Below are positions 23,553 to 63,776 of a stretch of 64,000 nt of DNA, one piece after another. Position 1 is the first letter of the stretch. Each line of letters starts with the position of its first letter. This DNA is from Halocaridina rubra (taxonomy: Eukaryota; Arthropoda; Malacostraca; Decapoda; Atyidae). The stretch is from NCBI GenBank assembly GCA_037179515.1, contig JAXCGZ010017030.1:113501-177500 (forward strand). The letters run 5' to 3'. Below the pieces are notes generated by a model. It searched no databases and was not told where the DNA came from. It saw only the letters and a program-made list of their open reading frames with translations. The position numbers and the translations under genes are program-made.

Positions 23553-24651
23553 GTGTTAGGAAAATAAATAGCTCCCCCCACATTACATTAACATTTTTAA
23601 TATTTTATATATATATATATATACATTTAGACTAGACAATCATAAGACAATGAATATTTATTTCTTGTTTAAATGCAGATGACATGGAATCACAGTACAT
23701 ATTTAGTATGCTTACCACTAAAAATTCATGCGCATGAAATCTAATAACATGGGAAAAGATACACAAATAAAAAACATAAGATGTTAGTTTGCGAAATCTA
23801 ACACAGGAACAAAATATCAGCTAAGATGATTCAAGAGTGAGTAGTGTGAACAAAAAGCTAAAAACAATTGTAGTAAAAAATCAATTTTAAACTTTATCAG
23901 AGAAAATCCTTTCTAAGTAATAAAATTGCAGGTAAATTCAAATACAATTACATTACATATCAGTAAGAAGAATATACAATTTCACACAGTAATATTCAGT
24001 AATAATGAAATGAACATCACTTAACCAGTCTCTCATGCTTAATCAGCATAATCATTAAAATTAAAAAGAAAAAAAATCACAGCGAATAACTTATTCATCT
24101 AAATTAGATCACTATGTACAAGAAATTAGTTCTTTTACAATGTTATGTATATATCTATCAAAGCTTAATTAAAGTCTAAAATTTACTAGTAATGTACAGC
24201 TTATTAATGAAACTGATACAATTTGTTAATGACGAAATAATTCTTTCTTCAAAAAACTAAGCACCGGTGTATCTACAGACCACAAGCAAATATTAATAGG
24301 TGAACTTAATGACACACATATTTTAAATCACTTACACAGTTTAACCCTTTTAGCCTTCTTTTTGAAGCCCACAAGAATGTTGGTGATATATTGGTGGCAG
24401 TCGGTACACAAGAGTTTATATTACAGCACATCAAATTAATATATTAAATTCAATAAGATTTATGAGAAAGGCATGGCATCACTGAGATTAGTATAGCGAA
24501 CTAAAAAGGTTATGAATCAATAAAAACTGAAATAGTCTGTCAGCATTCTAGTTTACTAGTCCTTGATGACTGTTTCCAATTAGTCATATCATGCATTTCA
24601 TAACAAATTGGAATAAAAATATACCATCTATAACCATGGAATGTTTAATAT
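23553..24651. other. AT-rich intergenic sequence
   Basis: Contains a short (TA)n near 23609. No coding frame, RNA gene or transposon end was seen. Confidence 0.4.
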
Positions 24652-25099
24652 TGTGGACCCTTTCCATATTCACTCATCATAAACAACATTAGTGCTGTCA
24701 TCTGCAATCTTTAATTCCTGTACATACATCGGAGGCATCTACAGAGTTAACAGAATTAACACAAATATCGTAATGAAGCTTTTTTAGAGAAAAATTATTG
24801 GTCACTCTATTTGTAATGAAAATATTACAATAATAACTTCAAAAAACAGTAAAAATAAAAAAAATAATGGTAACTACAATCACATTACCAATAAGTAATT
24901 AATCTTAACAAATACCAAAGATAGAGATTAATGCCTCATTTCTTAAATGTTCTTGAATCAGAAATACATATGCAATAACTAATAGAGTTACAGATTGCTA
25001 AATAACACTTAGTACGTAAAGATGGATTCTTTTAGTCATTATTTCACAGATACATACCAAATAGAAAACAGTGCAAGCATTAAGAATGTAAAGAATTTT
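24652..25099. repeat. Duplicated segment, copy 2 (uninterrupted)
   Basis: Copy of the segment at 22711 without the LINE insertion and with about 30 extra bases around 24918-24945. Substitutions are scattered, so the duplication is not recent. Confidence 0.88.
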
Positions 25100-26993
25100 T
25101 TTTTCAGCAGCTTCAAACTAATATTAAAATAAAAAAAAAATATAGTGGGCAAAAACACGTGTATGGGTAGCATTCTAAAGTAGTCATCACAGTAAACTAT
25201 GGAAAAAGTATAACCTAAAATCAGAATGTCATTAAAAAATTATTATAATCAAATTGTTGACAAAGCATATAAGTAACAGGTACTTCTTTTACAATTAAAT
25301 GGAGGATACAGCAATTGATCCATTTTGGAATATTTATTCTAAGCTTTAGTCAGTACTAAAATCCATATAAATGTTACTCCAGTAATAATGCCAAAAATGT
25401 AAGTTTTTAAAGACAATAAAAATTAAACGATTTTTCTTGTAACTGCAATGTGTGAAATGTGCTATAAAATCAATCTAAACTTCAGATTGGTATTAACAAA
25501 AACTTGAAGACTTTCTATTCAAAAAAATATCTACACCATTATAGAAATGAATCCGAGCTAAATAAGTGCTTTAGCCAAGCATTCAACTTGAAATAGGAAG
25601 AAAGTCGTAAAGAATATTCATAAATTATAAAGTACAATTCGTATATTTGACACTATTTTCAAGTTAAAATATATATATAAAACACCCTAAAAATGTTCTA
25701 CAGCATGTTGCTTTCAGTGACGGACTTAAGACACACACAATATACTGTACAACATATCACTATACGGGTGCTATCACTAAAAATAAATCATGTTTCAAAG
25801 GAAAATAAAAAACATCCAAAATGTGCCCATTTGCACACCATCACTAAGTATGAACAGTAAAATTTACTTGTAAGAAATAAAACATGGTGTTGTAGAGCAA
25901 GTACTTGGTCTTTGTCTTGCCTGCATATTTAAGGAAACAACAATCCTTTAACCCATACTTAATTCTTGTCCTATTGCAAAACACATGGCAGAAAATGTTA
26001 AGAGAGGCAGGATGCGATTAATTCCAGCAGTATTGTGTCTACTATTGCAGTTTTTTTGCTACCTGCTTGCCTCAACAGGATATGAGGTCATGTTGATGAA
26101 TAATTCAGACTTTATGTTGGTAGTCACCACAAAACAGAAATGCCCCTGCTATGTCGTTTCCCATACAAAGTATCAAATAAAACAGAGTAATACTAATAAG
26201 AACTCTTCAGTTTAGATACACATTAGTGAATTTCAATAAAACAGCAATCCAAAAGAGACACACTGTAACAACGAATCTAATTACTTTCCAAAGAAACATG
26301 TTTTTGTGCTCATTTGATCACTGTACGCTTAGAATCACTATATTGCAACAGAGCCAATTGTACATCTTGCAAATACTTGTGTAGACAATGTGCGTTTGTT
26401 CTGATGTAACTGGAATCATTGGTTGTGTGTGCTTGACCATTAGTGCTCATCATATTTGCTATGGCAGCTTACTAGAATTTTTGGCTATCAGAGTTCCTCA
26501 TATCATAAATGTTAATAGTAGAAAAGACCAAAAAATATATGCAACACTCCTCGCTAAAAAGTCACTTCATTAATAATATTATCTGTAAATAGAAATGGTA
26601 ATTATTTCAATAAGTGTTGCCTAAATATTTGGTATTTGTGCACTATACAAAAGCTCGTATAAAATCTTACTTTTATAATGAATGACAGACTCATCTCAGC
26701 AAACTAATCTTACACTGGTCATAAAGGAAGGAATGTCATGTTTATAACATACACATAATTTCTAAAAACTCAGATATATTCACTTGGAACGAAAATAAAG
26801 GAAAAAAGACTTAAGCGTTGATATAACCTGAAATCTGACTCTAGAGTCAAAATATAATGAAAAAGTCCAAATCCATTGCTGCACATATTCTGTATATCTT
26901 TTGATAGAAGTACTCACTTCAGAAGTCTGTTATGAAAAGATGAGGAAGGAATAATCCAAAATGATATGAATAATGATGGAAACTGTTTCTGGT
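25100..26993 (-). other. 3' flank or 3' UTR of the ARHGAP1-like gene
   Basis: Lies just downstream of the stop codon of the minus-strand RhoGAP gene. The first canonical AATAAA I found on the minus strand downstream of the stop is at 25333-25338, which would give a 3' UTR of about 1.65 kb. No other gene was supported; a 76-codon plus-strand frame at 25985 has a hydrophobic stretch but no family motif. Confidence 0.4.
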
Positions 26994-52383
<25,390 letters not shown>

Positions 52384-54660
52384 CTGTTGATGAAAAAATA
52401 TGATAAGAACACTGCACAAATAGGCCAATAATGAAAAATTCAAAGATAATCTTCAATTGCGAAATATATAAGAGCTGGCTTATGTTTGGTACGTATTACG
52501 TAAACATTGAAAAATATATGTACTGTCTGTCATCAGTATTAAGAAAATCTACCTCTAGTACTGAGAATTGTCATGTTTATTTTCAGATATCCTGGTGAAA
52601 TTTTTATCCATATGCGAGACAGAATAAACATGAGGTTCTTTCTTAGGCTCTACCATCACTGGAGAACCAACTTAAGATGTAATATGTAGGTAATGTTTCC
52701 TCTGATTCTTCTAAACCAATGTGCAGAACTTTCGATGCTTTGACCAGAAATACATTAAATTCAAAGGTACTGTGCAACATTTTAATTTCTATGCAGGTTA
52801 TCAGCACTTGTTTTTCAAAAAAGCTCTTGAAAGCATTCAGTATTGTTATCTTATGTTTTCCATGTGAAAATAGTAATTCAGCTTCTACATGGTGTAACAG
52901 CCATTTGTGTTAAAATTGGAGTAAGTCTCTGTCTTATAGATTCCATATTTTCTTTACACTTTCTCTTTGAAAGACAAATGTTGTTTTGGTATAATGCCAA
53001 ATGAAATACCAGCTAAAAAAAATCTATTTAAGTAAGTTATTACCACTGTATGTTCACAGTTGACATTTTGATGGCTTCTAAGAGATAGCCACCAACAGCA
53101 TTGAGTAAAGTGGGATATGCATGTCGTTATAATCTTGGGAGAAGACCCCAAGTATATTTGTATGTAAACAAGTAATGATAACTTTTCACTAAAGTAGGCC
53201 TACCTTCGCTTTTTAAAAGCTAGTAAAGTGCATGGTGGGTGGCAAAAATATTTGTACTTTGTAAATTAAATTGTGCAGCAACATTTTGATGTGCACCTTT
53301 ACAACGGTTGTGCAACAAAGAAAATTAGCAGCTTGGGGCAACGTTGTAAGTAAGCCATCATCCCCAATGCAGCACTGTAAACATTAAGCTGCTGCTTTTA
53401 TTAAAACAGGCTCCAAATTGATCAGACTGTAACTGTTATGTACATATTTCTTGAATGCTATTCTCTGTTTTTGTCAATTTCTCATACACGCAATGGTTGT
53501 TGGTATCAATTTCTACCAATTTCATACATGGTATTTGAGCCTCTTTATCTGCCAAGTTTCCTACATCATCCCTTGTTGCTTCCTCCTGATGGCTGCCATT
53601 TTTATCTTATTTTCTTTTTTTAATTGTTTTGACCATTTATTTAATCTTCAGATTTCACCTGTTTCTCCTTGTTTACTTGGGGCATCCAGTTTAGAATTAA
53701 AACTTTTCCTGTATCTTAATGGAATTAATAATATTTTTGGTGGAACTTAGCTGTTCACTTATAGCTACGAAACACTTTCTTCTGGGATTCATTTGCATAT
53801 AAACTGCCGGAATTTTCAAAAATGTAATCTTTCATTCTTTATCAGAACAAAAATACAATAATTCATTATACTGTTTACAGGTGGTTGAAAGAGGCTACCT
53901 AGGAAAAGGAGTAATTTTACTTGCAAACTGCTATAAATCTGCAATGATGACTGGCGTTTCAAGGTCATGTCCAAAGATGAGTAAGAGTAAGAAAAGCAGT
54001 AAGAATCTTGTAACCATTTTCATACATTTATAAAAACAATTTTCCAATATCAAAACTTAATTCCAGAATGTATATATAGCAACATATTTGTGGCTAGTAT
54101 ATTTATACATTATCATGGTGAAAATCCCTAAGTCTCCATAAGAAGTAATTTACCACATAACACCCATTCAGGAGGTTCTGAGTTAACTTTCATCAGTGAC
54201 TAAAAATTCTCTATTTGATAGCCATTTACAGATAAGAAGGAGAGGGCAAAGATGTCCTCAGCCTCCGTAACCTCAGTAGTTTAATGGGTACACAATAATG
54301 CAAAAGTGATATTTAATTTTTATTAACTTTTACTTAGAAACACATACCGGTAGGCAATCCTCCAGACACATAAGTGCTTGCAATATTCTTGTACTACTCT
54401 AATTTCGATGTTTACTTTTCTTTTGATTTTCTCTCAGCCTTTTCTCACTAAAATCCTCAATCATTTTGCAAATAGAATTTAGTGCCTTAGAAGTGAGCTT
54501 AATGAATGCTACGATTTCAGCATATATAATCCAAAATTATATAAAAAAATGCAATAAATCTCAGAATGAGGAATATAATCAAAACTATTTCAACGCAGCT
54601 GACAAACCAGAACATGTGCATGTTCATTTCATTCAGAATGTCACAATTCTAAAGTTCTAT
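52384..54660. other. Upstream intron or 5' region of the ARHGAP1-like gene
   Basis: The missing first coding exon must lie beyond 52383 on the minus strand and end one base into a codon. I could not identify it here. No transposon or RNA gene was recognised. Confidence 0.45.
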
Positions 54661-54663
54661 TGC

Positions 54664-54666
<3 letters not shown>

Positions 54667-54718
<52 letters not shown>
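54667..54718. repeat. (TAA)n microsatellite
   Basis: About 17 trinucleotide units. Confidence 0.97.
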
Positions 54719-54894
54719 TACGAAACGCAAAAAATGTTCAATAAAAATATATGACAAATGACAAAAAGAAAGAAAGAAATAAGAAATCCGCAGTGGTCTT
54801 CGGATAATATTCCACTATAAGTACTATGAGTAAGCAAACATTATACCTATCAAATAGCAGCAAGAACACACATATACACATATCCATACACACA

Positions 54895-54995
<101 letters not shown>

Positions 54996-55119
54996 GTACA
55001 TTGGGTGTGGGTACAGTCTGACAATAAAATCACTTAGTATCCGGTTTTAGGAAATGCAAATGTAATTCGTCATATTACATTTTATAATGCATGAAATAAC
55101 CACACGTGTGCGCGAGCGC

Positions 55120-55255
<136 letters not shown>

Positions 55256-55351
55256 AGTACAAACTGTTAGCATACAGCACTAAATAGTAAGGAAGCCCAT
55301 CAGTGAAACAAAACTTATAAAACAATGCTATATTTCGGATCCTAACTGGAT

Positions 55352-56145
<794 letters not shown>

Positions 56146-57600
56146 CAACCCAATATCAGTGGCACTAAGTATCATATTTAAAAGTCAGGGGAGATTCCAA
56201 GATGCTGGAAACAAGCAAACGTGATACCTATCTTCAAAAAGGGAAGGAGGGATACGGCTCTGAGCTATAGACCAGTTTCCTTGACCAGCATAGTTTGCAG
56301 AGTTATGGAGAAACTACTAGGAAACATATCTCTCTTCACTTGGAATCCTTCAACCTTTTGTCAGTGAGGCAACATGGCTTCAGAGATGGTAGATCAACAG
56401 TAACAAATTTATTAGAATTTTATGATGAAGTATGCCGAATCTTACAGGAAAGAGAGGGCTGGGTAGATGGCATATTCCTAGACTTCCAGAAAGCGTTTGA
56501 CACTGTTCCACATGGGAGACTTATTAGGAAGCTGCAAGCAATGGCTAGAATAGGTGGAAATGTCTTGGAATGGATACAAACTTACTTAAAAGGAAGGGAA
56601 CAGAGGGTTAGAGTACGACACTCAGTTTCTGAATGGAGAAGAGTTAGTAGTGAAGTTCCACAGGGTTCAGTTTTAGGGCCACTTTTGTTCCTTGTATATG
56701 TAGATGACCTACCAGAGTCTGTAAATTCATTCATGAATATGTTTGCAGATGATGCAAAAATAGTGAAGAAAGTAGGAAACGAGAACAATGGTAGAGAACT
56801 TCAGGAAGATCTAAATAGTCTGCATGAGTGGTCAGAAAAGTGGCTAATGAAATTCAATACTTCAAAATGTAAGGTAATGAGAATGGGTACAAGTGCAAGA
56901 AGGCCCAATTTGACTACTCGGTGGCTGGAGTACAACTTCAAGAGACAGAAAATGAGAGAGATCTAGGAGTAAACATACTCGCAGATTTGTCTCCAGAAAT
57001 ACATATAAATGGCATAGTAAGGGCAGCATATGCCTTCTTATCAAATGTAAGGGTAGCCTTCAGGCACATGGACAAGGAAATGTTCAGAAATATTTATGTA
57101 ACCTATGTGAGGCCAAAACTCGAATATGCAGCCCCCTTTTGGTATCCGCACTTGAAAAAACACATAACTAAGCTTGAAAAACTTCAAAGACATGCCACGA
57201 AACTGGTGCCAGAAATACGTAATCCCAGTTATGATGAGAGGCTGAGGGAATTAGACTTACCATCACTCGAAGCTAGAAGATTGAGGGGGAGATATGGTGA
57301 CGGTCTTTAAATTCCTTCATGGTTATGATAGAGTGGATAGGGATCGAAATTTTGATAAGGCTGGCTCTAGAACTAGAGGTCATAGTTTGAAGCTTCGTAA
57401 GAAAACTTCTTTGCAGGATGTAAGGAAATACTTTTTCAGTGTAAGAGTAGTTGATAATTGGAAATCGCTAAGCGAGGAGGTAGTTAATGCTATCTCAATC
57501 CATAGTTTTAGGGACAGGTATGATAAGTATCACTAAGTACAAAATGGAACCGATCAGGAGACGGGAAGATACGAGCTTTGGGTTCCCCGTAAACACAATT
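56146..57600 (+). pseudogene. CR1/Jockey-like LINE, 5'-truncated reverse transcriptase and 3' end
   Basis: Reverse transcriptase of a non-LTR retrotransposon. It begins near SVALSIIFK (about 56151), then IPRCWKQANVIPIFKKG and SYRPVSLTSIVCRVMEKLL. The main frame 56295-56966 has VDGIFLDFQKAFDTVPHG (catalytic Asp), EVPQGSVLGPLLF, and the active site FADDAKIV at about 56742-56765. The second frame (56921-57310) has RPKLEYAAPFWYPH. The third (57294-57536) ends NAISIHSFRDRYDKYH. Three frameshifts (about 56320, 56920 and 57290) break an otherwise well-kept sequence. Endonuclease is absent. The 3' UTR is about 65 bp and runs into a CA/TA microsatellite. Another copy's 3' part lies at 62071. Confidence 0.9.
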
Positions 57601-57601
57601 A

Positions 57602-57744
<143 letters not shown>

Positions 57745-57886
57745 ATATCTGGGAACTTAATATATGGAAATATCAGTAAGACCTTCATGATTTACACAAG
57801 TCTTAGCATACGATGCCTCACACATCAACGCTCAAGAAAGCATTGAGAGACGCGTCTCCGACAGAGGAAACAAATCTCTATGCCAG

Positions 57887-58019
<133 letters not shown>

Positions 58020-58350
58020 TAAGCGCTCCACGCAATTGGATATACAGATTAGTTTTCATACGCAATCTTCTAAAACTTTTAAATCTGCAATATAAATTAT
58101 AAAATTTTTCTTTTGCCTTTTGTTAATTTTACTCTCCTCGTGCAGAACTGTAAGCTGAAGTCTGATTTATATTTTTATATTAAAGTTTGCAATTAAAAAT
58201 AACAGATCCTTTGTCATTCATTTTTACTACTCTTCAGTTCATCAGTTTCAAACTGTGATTAAACACGTTTAATTCATATATGTACTTATTTCCCATTTCT
58301 CAAATTACATTTTCATTTTCTATTTTTTTACAATAAATAATTAATTAACA

Positions 58351-58351
<1 letters not shown>

Positions 58352-58398
<47 letters not shown>

Positions 58399-58480
58399 AA
58401 CCAAACAATTAAAAAAGTCGTATTCCTGTTCTCTGGTCCCAGGTTCGAAACCCGACAGCATAAGGTAAAAATCAGGAGGA

Positions 58481-58528
<48 letters not shown>

Positions 58529-58560
58529 TTAATAATAATAATAATAATAATGATAATAAT
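58352..58560. repeat. (TAA)n tracts flanking a short unique piece
   Basis: Two TAA runs (58352-58395 and 58483-58560) enclose GGTCCCAGGTTCGAAACCC, which resembles a polymerase III B-box. Confidence 0.92.
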
Positions 58561-58570
58561 AATGGATGGA

Positions 58571-58762
58571 TTCGGTTTTACGTCACGAACTCCCTTTTGT
58601 ACTAAGGGCTTGGACGGTTGCCTTCTTACGAAGGACTTGTTTTGGCAGATGTAATCGTTACCCTTAGTGTATGCCCTTACTAACCTCAGTCCGTAATGGG
58701 GCGCGAACGCTCGACCTGCCGCCTCAGAGTCGCAGACGCTACCATTTTGCCACTGAGACTAC
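58571..58762 (-). repeat. tRNA-derived SINE-like sequence
   Basis: On the minus strand, CTCAGTGGCAAAATGGTAGC gives an A-box-like TGGCAAAATGG. It is followed by GCGACTCTGAGGCGGCAGG and a degenerate B-box GTCGAGCGTTC. Flanked on both sides by (TAA)n, as expected for a SINE with a trinucleotide tail. No family assigned. Confidence 0.55.

Positions 58763-58820
<58 letters not shown>
58763..58820. repeat. (TAA)n microsatellite
   Basis: About 19 trinucleotide units next to the SINE-like sequence. Confidence 0.97.
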
Positions 58821-58821
<1 letters not shown>

Positions 58822-58839
58822 AATTATTATTTTTACTAT

Positions 58840-60230
58840 TACTATTATTATTATTATCATCGTCAGTGTGGATTCAGGAGAAGAAGAGGGTGTGTGTATA
58901 AAGTGCTTTTGATAAGGTTGGTTTATAAGTGCCTTGAGAAATATAAGGACACTTTTCGGGCTCTCATGGACTTGGAACAAGCATATGAAATTGTTGATAG
59001 AGGAGTGTTGTGGAGCGTGTAGCAACTGCATGGAATAAGAAAAATTCTGCTGAACTCATTCAAAAGTTTTAATATGAATAGTAGTGTGTGTGCGAAACGG
59101 GAATGGCAAGAGTGAATGGTCTGAGGTGAATGTGGGGTTATGTCAGGGTTGTGTAAAGTTGTCATGGTTGCTTAATGTGTACATGGGTGGAGTCGTAAAG
59201 GAAGTCAATGAAAAAGGGGATTTATTTGGCGAGAATTTAAGGTTGTGGAAAAAGAATCAATAACTAATTGAAGATAACGCGGCACTGGTGACTGATTCTG
59301 AAGCAGTTGGTGACTGAATTTGTAAGGGTGTGAGAGAAGGAATCTTGGGTGGTTGTTAGTAATAAAAAAAAAAAAAAATCACATAATGCGCGAGGAGTGT
59401 TGATGTTGGCAGACATTGTGAAAGTGAATGGGGAAATACTTGAGGAAGTTAAGACTTTAAAGCATCTGAGGTCACATGTGACAGTGAATGGACAGGTGAA
59501 TGCAAAGATAATGCAAGTAAATGTTTTGGTGGGATGATAAAAATAATGAGAAATAGGTATTTAGGAATGAATGCAAAGAGAAGGCTATATGGAGTGATTG
59601 TGCCTACGGGAATTTGAGGAGCAGGGGCTTAGAAAGCCAAAGAGGATGAAAAAAACAAGTTGAAAATAATGGATATGAGGTGTTTGAGGAACATGAAAGG
59701 TGTGTCTAGAATAGATAGCGTGAAAAATGAGGCGGTGAGACATAAAATAGGCGTTGACAGAAGGCTGTCGGATAAGCTTAGACCAGATAGTGCTGAGATG
59801 CTTGGGATAATTAGAAAGAATGAATGATGTGACTAGCATAGAGGGGAAAACAATACTAACTAAAATAAGGCCAAAGGGAAGAAACAGAATGAGATGGACG
59901 GATAGTTGGCATATCAGCACAGCAAAGAAGAGAAGGTGCAAATGACAAGAATGAGTGGATAAAGATCGTGTGTATGTAATGCAGCTACCATAGTAAGTTA
60001 GGACGAGTGGGTGTGGGGAAAGTTGCATGAGATGAAGCGGAGGGGGAAAACCACCAACGACTGCCTGGTCCAACTTCAAAACTTTGCCCATTTACCCAGT
60101 GGATAACCCGAAGCATTGTAGTGGGAGGAGAATAGTGGCGGCCCTTTACCCTTAATGAGCTAAGAGAAGTGACTGGGGTATATTGGCTTCTAATAAAATG
60201 AGTGTGCTTTGACCTGGCCGCCCTCCATTG
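58840..60230 (+). pseudogene. RTE/Jockey-like LINE reverse transcriptase remnant
   Basis: In shifting frames it reads RALMDLEQAYEIVDRGVLW (about 58960), CQGCVKLSWLLNVYMGG then VVKEVNEKG, and VKVNGEILEEVKTLKHLRSH (59419-59480), the C-terminal LINE pattern before a zinc-knuckle-poor tail. The active site has decayed to DNAALV. A T-rich 3' region ends near 60230. Same family type as 48390-49810 but plus strand. Many stops. Confidence 0.72.
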
Positions 60231-60557
60231 CAAAGGAGACTTAAGATTTGCATATGTATGTATGTAGTATTATTATTCCTTCATGATGCGGAACACTACA
60301 ATGCTTTGAGAGAAAACAATACATTCAACCTACTCATGTTATAAACATGAAATACCTATGTTCAGAGGAACTGCCTAACTGGTGAAAAATCAATGAAGAG
60401 CAAGACTGGGAAAGATCATTACGATTGAAGATCGTATAAAGGAATGACTCACTTGACTGATTCGCGATGAAGGACACGACAATTTACTATGAGATAAAAC
60501 GGATAAATCTTTTCCATCACTTAACATGAACTCAAATATAAGTTCACCTCCTAAATT

Positions 60558-60606
<49 letters not shown>

Positions 60607-60624
60607 GTAATAATAATAATAATA

Positions 60625-60672
<48 letters not shown>
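60558..60672. repeat. (TAA)n microsatellite with TAG interruptions
   Basis: About 38 trinucleotide units with two AGT interruptions. Confidence 0.96.
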
Positions 60673-60674
<2 letters not shown>

Positions 60675-60746
60675 GACGATGATAATAAAAAATCTGAATG
60701 TAATCAAATAAATAAAGGTAAGCCTTTGGTGTGGTATTTTAATAAG

Positions 60747-61627
<881 letters not shown>

Positions 61628-62070
61628 AGGGTGCGTCCACACCGGCAACAAAACATATCAACAACAAAATCGACAACATTGGACGCAACAATGTATGTGT
61701 TGCTACTGATACGATGGTATCGATATGTTGGTATGGCGCTGTAAGTGATATATTGGTACTACTGGTGTCTGTAGATGTCGACTGCGATGTTTAGGTCAAT
61801 GTTTACAACTTGTTTCCAACTGCATGTTGCCGGTGTGGACGCACCTTTAAGGTGCGTCCACACCGGCAAACATGCAGTTGGAAACAAGTTGGAAACATTG
61901 ACTTAAACATCGCAGTCGACATCTACAGACACCAGTAGTACCAAAATATCACTTACAGCGCCATACCAACATATCGACAACATCGTATCAGTAGCAACAC
62001 AAACATTGTTGCGTCCAATGTTGTCGAGTTTGTTGTTGATATGTTTCGTTGTTAGTGTGGACGACCCTTA
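61628..62070. repeat. 440 bp near-perfect palindrome (foldback element)
   Basis: Left arm 61628-61847 is the inverted copy of 61849-62070 around a single base at 61848. Outer ends carry GGTGCGTCCACACCGGCAAC, and the centre reads GCACCTTTAAGGTGC. By eye the inner arms differ at only a few bases. No coding sequence. Likely a non-autonomous foldback transposon or an inverted dimer of a ~220 bp MITE. Confidence 0.9.
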
Positions 62071-62640
62071 AGGGTGGTCTTCAGGCATATGGACAAAGAA
62101 ATGTACAGAAATATTTACAGGACTTATGTGGGCTGTAGTATGGACTATACATTGCCTTCTAGAATCCATACTTGTAAAACTCATAAACAAATGAAAGAAA
62201 CTTCAGACATGCTACGAAGCTGGTGACAACAGATACGCAATCTCAGTCCTATTGAAATACCGAAAGAGTTAAGACCTTACCACCACTTGAATCTAGAAGA
62301 AAGAGGTGGACGGTTTTTACTTTCGTCCACGATTTTGACACAGATGCTTGAGAGCGATACTTCGATAGCAGTTGCTCCAGAACTAGAGCTCATAGCTCGA
62401 AGCTTAGTAAGAGAACGCCTATGCAGGATGTAACGAAGTAATCTTTCAATGAAAGAATAACTGATACCTGGAATTCGCCAAGGGAAGAAATTGTAAATGC
62501 TATATACACAAAACACGTTCAAGAAAAGAGATCAGTGTTAGGGAGTAAAAATAAGAAACCTACAAGGAGACGGGGTGTTACCAGCAAAGGACTCCTACCC
62601 GAGACAACAATTAGGAACACATAAATACCATTCGTATGCA
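62071..62640 (+). pseudogene. Decayed LINE 3' end, same family as 56146
   Basis: Starts at VFRHMDKEMYRNIYRTYV (compare 57060 onward) and carries remnants of the C-terminal region. It ends with a 3' UTR close to that at 57550-57605 (AAGGAGACGG and ACAATTAGG blocks). Heavily mutated. It begins immediately after the palindrome. Confidence 0.75.
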
Positions 62641-63055
62641 AATATGAGCTCATATTCATGGCAAAAACTATCTAGAGTATAATTTATAATTTTGCCTGTG
62701 TTTTTTTTTTAGCATTCAGTTCTCGGAAATATTTCCAGCCATAAACATTTTGTTCTCGCTATAAAACTGAAAGAGAGAGAATGAATGACGCCTCCTCTAC
62801 AAGCTCTCTCTCTCTCTGCTTGTGAGTGGGCGATGAATATATATCAGGGGTCAGATATTATCACATGTCACGGAGGAGGAGGAGGAGCAGCAGCAGCAGC
62901 TTCATGTATGAAAGAAACAAAGGAATATAGAAATGGAATGGGTAGGCTAAAATGAATGAGGAGACAAAGAATAGTGAAGTGAATGGGAAGCAATAAGAGC
63001 AAGATCAAAATCCCAGGGCAAAATATGGGAAAGGAAATTGATAATGTGAGAGGAG
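62641..63055. other. Spacer with a short GGA/GCA run
   Basis: A mixed GGAGGA-GCAGCA run occurs at 62871-62902. Otherwise no features. Confidence 0.4.
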
Positions 63056-63110
63056 AAGAAGAAGAAGAAGAAGAAGAAGAAGAAGAAGAAGAAGAAGAAG
63101 AAGAAGACGA
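63056..63110. repeat. (GAA)n microsatellite
   Basis: About 17 GAA units. Confidence 0.97.
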
Positions 63111-63309
63111 AATCAAGTAAATGGCAAATAAATATTAGTTGCAGCTTTCTGATTATTCTCACAGAACCTTGAATAACAAAAACTTAAGTCTCATGATATA
63201 GGAGTAAAATCAAACACAATCGTACATTTACAATAAACAAGTATACAAAACAAAAAGGTAAGGTGTAAACAGAATATAAGACATGTGTACTATGGATACG
63301 AACCAGAGA

Positions 63310-63372
63310 AAATAATAATAATAATAATAATAAAATAATGATAATAATAATAATAATAAAAATAATAATAAT
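63310..63372. repeat. (TAA)n microsatellite, interrupted
   Basis: TAA/TAATGA units with a few interruptions. Confidence 0.93.
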
Positions 63373-63649
63373 GATGCCCATCAACCTCATCATACACACT
63401 TTATCTTCTGGTTATTGCTAGCTAATTCTATTTGCTGCAAATATATAAAAGATGCAATAAAAGATCTGAAAAATAAAACTGGATCCGGCTGTAAATCAAG
63501 AGGAAATGAACTTAAGTAATGACGTGGGGAAGGAGAGAGGGGAAGGGGGGCGATGGGAAGCAGCATCAAAAGGCGACATTGTAAGTAGCTGAAGGGAAAT
63601 TCACCCAAAGCAAACAACAACTATGGTTGCCATGGTTTCATCGCCAGCA

Positions 63650-63776
<127 letters not shown>

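Noticed and set aside
25985..26215. 76-codon plus-strand frame with a hydrophobic stretch like a signal peptide
   Set aside because: No family motif and AT-rich context just past the end of the RhoGAP gene. An isolated hydrophobic run is not enough to call a gene.
52384..52456. Extension of the first visible ARHGAP1-like exon to an upstream ATG
   Set aside because: The extension crosses a pyrimidine-rich tract ending CAACAG, a good splice acceptor, and adds a hydrophobic stretch not seen in the family.
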